This document shows positions 62,294-64,000 of a stretch of 64,000 nucleotides of DNA, one piece after another (the first letter of the stretch is position 1; each line of letters opens with the position of its first letter). The stretch is from Methylomonas sp. LL1. Lineage in GTDB: Bacteria > Pseudomonadota > Gammaproteobacteria > Methylococcales > Methylomonadaceae. The translations under genes were made by a program, and so were the position numbers. Location: NCBI RefSeq assembly GCF_015711015.1, contig NZ_CP064652.1, positions 1 through 64,000 on the forward strand, in the 5' to 3' direction. The notes beneath the pieces are model-generated. The model was not told the DNA's origin. It was given only the letters and a program-made list of their open reading frames with translations, and made no database searches.

Positions 62294-64000
62294 ATGTTTG
62301 AACGACTGATTCGTTTAGCGATAGAGCAACGCTGGCTGGTGATGCTGGCTGTACTGGGCATGGCGGGCCTCGGTATTTTCAATTACTCGATTCTGCCGAT
62401 TGATGCCGTGCCGGACATTACCAATGTTCAGGTGCAAATCAATACCACGGCGCCGGGGTATTCGCCGTTGGAAACCGAACAACGCATTACCTACCCCATC
62501 GAAACCGTCATGGCCGGCTTGCCTCATCTGGAGCAAACCCGGTCGCTGTCCCGCTACGGTTTGTCGCAAATCACCGTGATTTTCCAGGATGGCACCGACG
62601 TCTATTTCGCCCGGCAACTGGTGAATCAACGCATCCAGGAAGCCAAGGATAAATTGCCTGCCGGTATCACGCCAGCGATGGGGCCCATTTCCACCGGCCT
62701 GGGCGAGATTTATCTGTGGATTGTCGAGGCTAAGGAAGGCGCCAAGAAGCCGGACGGCTCGCCTTATACCGCTACCGACCTGCGTGAAATCCAGGACTGG
62801 ATCATCAAGCCGCAACTGCGCAATGTGCCGGGCGTGACCGAAATCAATTCCATCGGCGGCTATGCCAAACAATATCAGGTGGCGCCGAACCCGGAAAAAC
62901 TCGCATCCTACGGTTTAACTTTACAGGACATCGTCACCGCGCTGGATCGCAATAACAACAATGTCGGGGCCGGCTATATCGAAAAACGGGGCGAACAATA
63001 CCTGATTCGGGCACCCGGTCAGGTGCATTCGCTAGAGGATATGCGCAACATCATTCTCGGCAATGTGCAGAGCGTGCCGATTCGCATCCGCGATGTCGGC
63101 GAGGTGGGCATTGGCCGGGAACTGCGTACCGGCGCCGCCACCGAAAATGGCCATGAGGTTGTGTTGGGAACTGTGTTCATGCTGATTGGCCAAAACAGCC
63201 GCGCCGTTTCGCAAGCCGTCGACAAGAAAATGGCGGAAATTAACCGCACGCTGCCGGAAGGCGTGCAGGCGGTTACCGTTTACGACCGGACCGTGCTGGT
63301 CGACAAAGCCATCAATACCGTCAAGAACAACTTAATGGAAGGCGCTGTCCTGGTGATCGCGATTCTGTTCCTGTTTCTTGGCAACATCCGCGCGGCTGTC
63401 ATTACCGCGATGGTGATACCGCTGGCGATGCTGTTCACCTTTACCGGCATGGTGACCTATCAAGTCAGCGCCAACTTGATGAGCTTGGGAGCCCTGGACT
63501 TTGGGGTGATCATTGACGGTGCGGTGGTGATCGTCGAAAACTGTGTGCGGCGATTGGCCCATGCCCAGGAACACCGGGGGCGTGCGCTGACCCGCACCGA
63601 GCGTTTTGATGAGGTGTTTACCGCCTCCAAAGAAGCCCGTCGGGCGCTGATATTCGGCCAGTTGATCATCATGGTGGTGTATTTGCCGATCTTCGCGTTG
63701 ACCGGGGTGGAAGGCAAAATGTTTCATCCGATGGCGTTTACGGTGGTGATTGCCTTGGTGGGCGCCATGATACTGTCGGTGACCTTTATACCGGCAGCCG
63801 TGGCGCTGTTTATCGGCGATAAAGTGGCCGAAACGGAAAATATGCTGATGCAGACCGCCAAGCGCGTGTATGCGGCTATTTTAAACGGCGTGATGCACAA
63901 CAAGCCGGTGGTACTCACTTTTGCCCTGGTCGCCGTGATTTTATCGGGACTGCTGGCAACGCGGATGGGCAGCGAGTTTGTGCCCAGCCTGAATGAAGGC
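62294..64000 (+). CDS. czcA: CzcA-type divalent metal efflux RND transporter (3' end outside window)
   Basis: Inner membrane RND pump for Co2+, Zn2+ and Cd2+; the first 569 residues are present and the frame is open at the edge. The divalent-metal signature DFGVIIDGAVVIVEN begins at Asp402, with Asp408 and Glu416 region as in CzcA, unlike the CusA signature at 38 kb. It starts MFERLIRLAIEQRWLVML behind AGGAG. The sequence FVPSLNEG at the edge matches the family. It completes a czcCBA operon. Confidence 0.93.
   Translation, partial: MFERLIRLAIEQRWLVMLAVLGMAGLGIFNYSILPIDAVPDITNVQVQINTTAPGYSPLETEQRITYPIETVMAGLPHLEQTRSLSRYGLSQITVIFQDGTDVYFARQLVNQRIQEAKDKLPAGITPAMGPISTGLGEIYLWIVEAKEGAKKPDGSPYTATDLREIQDWIIKPQLRNVPGVTEINSIGGYAKQYQVAPNPEKLASYGLTLQDIVTALDRNNNNVGAGYIEKRGEQYLIRAPGQVHSLEDMRNIILGNVQSVPIRIRDVGEVGIGRELRTGAATENGHEVVLGTVFMLIGQNSRAVSQAVDKKMAEINRTLPEGVQAVTVYDRTVLVDKAINTVKNNLMEGAVLVIAILFLFLGNIRAAVITAMVIPLAMLFTFTGMVTYQVSANLMSLGALDFGVIIDGAVVIVENCVRRLAHAQEHRGRALTRTERFDEVFTASKEARRALIFGQLIIMVVYLPIFALTGVEGKMFHPMAFTVVIALVGAMILSVTFIPAAVALFIGDKVAETENMLMQTAKRVYAAILNGVMHNKPVVLTFALVAVILSGLLATRMGSEFVPSLNEG

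Noticed and set aside
1-64000. tRNA or rRNA genes
   Set aside because: None was seen by eye on either strand, though a dedicated covariance search was not possible.

Overview
The window reads as the backbone and cargo of a large conjugative plasmid whose control and transfer genes follow the IncP (RK2/RP4) plan, in a proteobacterial host. I infer this from KorA, IncC/KorB, KorC, KlcA, KlcB, KleE and TraM-L-K-oriT-J-I/H-G-F-E-D-C in the IncP order, with the matching KorA, KorB and KorC operators between them. The host species cannot be read from the sequence. The umuD-like, cus/cop/czc, HU and IHF genes fit a gammaproteobacterium, but that is weak inference. No trb (Tra2) mating-pair genes and no TrfA-like initiator are visible, so the plasmid must extend beyond the window.

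Layout. 1-3.5 kb: a minus-strand operon of a small unknown gene, a TonB-dependent receptor and a cytochrome P450 that runs off the left edge. 3.6-5.8 kb: a replication initiator under a KorA/KorB-type promoter, followed by an origin with eleven direct iterons. 5.8-12.99 kb: the control region, with klcB-korC, klcA, kleE, korA/incC/korB, a kfrC-like gene and several small genes, many behind a repeated KorC-operator promoter and a shared leader. 13.0-32.3 kb: the Tra1 region around an IncP-type oriT, ending in a 3236-residue TraC that joins a DNA methyltransferase, a strawberry-notch-type helicase, an ArdC-like part and the primase. A KorB operator at 32.37 kb marks the end of the backbone.

32.5-50 kb is cargo: an SRAP protein divergent from umuDC, a ChaN/Tiki-like protein, an HNH nuclease, a copper/silver efflux operon (cusCBA plus a lipoprotein), a methyltransferase, copA-cueR, HU, IHF-beta and a SEC-C protein. 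50.2-51.4 kb holds kfrA. 51.4-53.1 kb is a scar zone: Tn402/Tn5053-type remnants with the tniR resolvase, a broken toxin-antitoxin pair and a possible IS end. 53.3-55.1 kb carries a solitary gene with a YaaW (UPF0174)-like N-terminus and a long helical C-terminus, a candidate conflict-system effector. A 340-bp copy of part of umuC follows. 55.7-58.6 kb holds an esterase/membrane protein/EthD operon divergent from a LysR regulator, and 58.8-64 kb a czcCBA operon cut by the right edge.

How it works together: KorA and KorB sites at the rep and korA promoters tie replication to partition control. KorB sites also sit before traI, traG and elsewhere in the transfer region. KorC sites control the klc and small-gene operons. 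KlcA and the ArdC/methyltransferase parts of TraC would protect incoming DNA from host restriction. The cargo gives copper, silver and cobalt/zinc/cadmium tolerance and mutagenic repair. The least explained items are the giant TraC, an apparently overprinted gene inside its linker, the YaaW-like protein and the repeated KorC leader.
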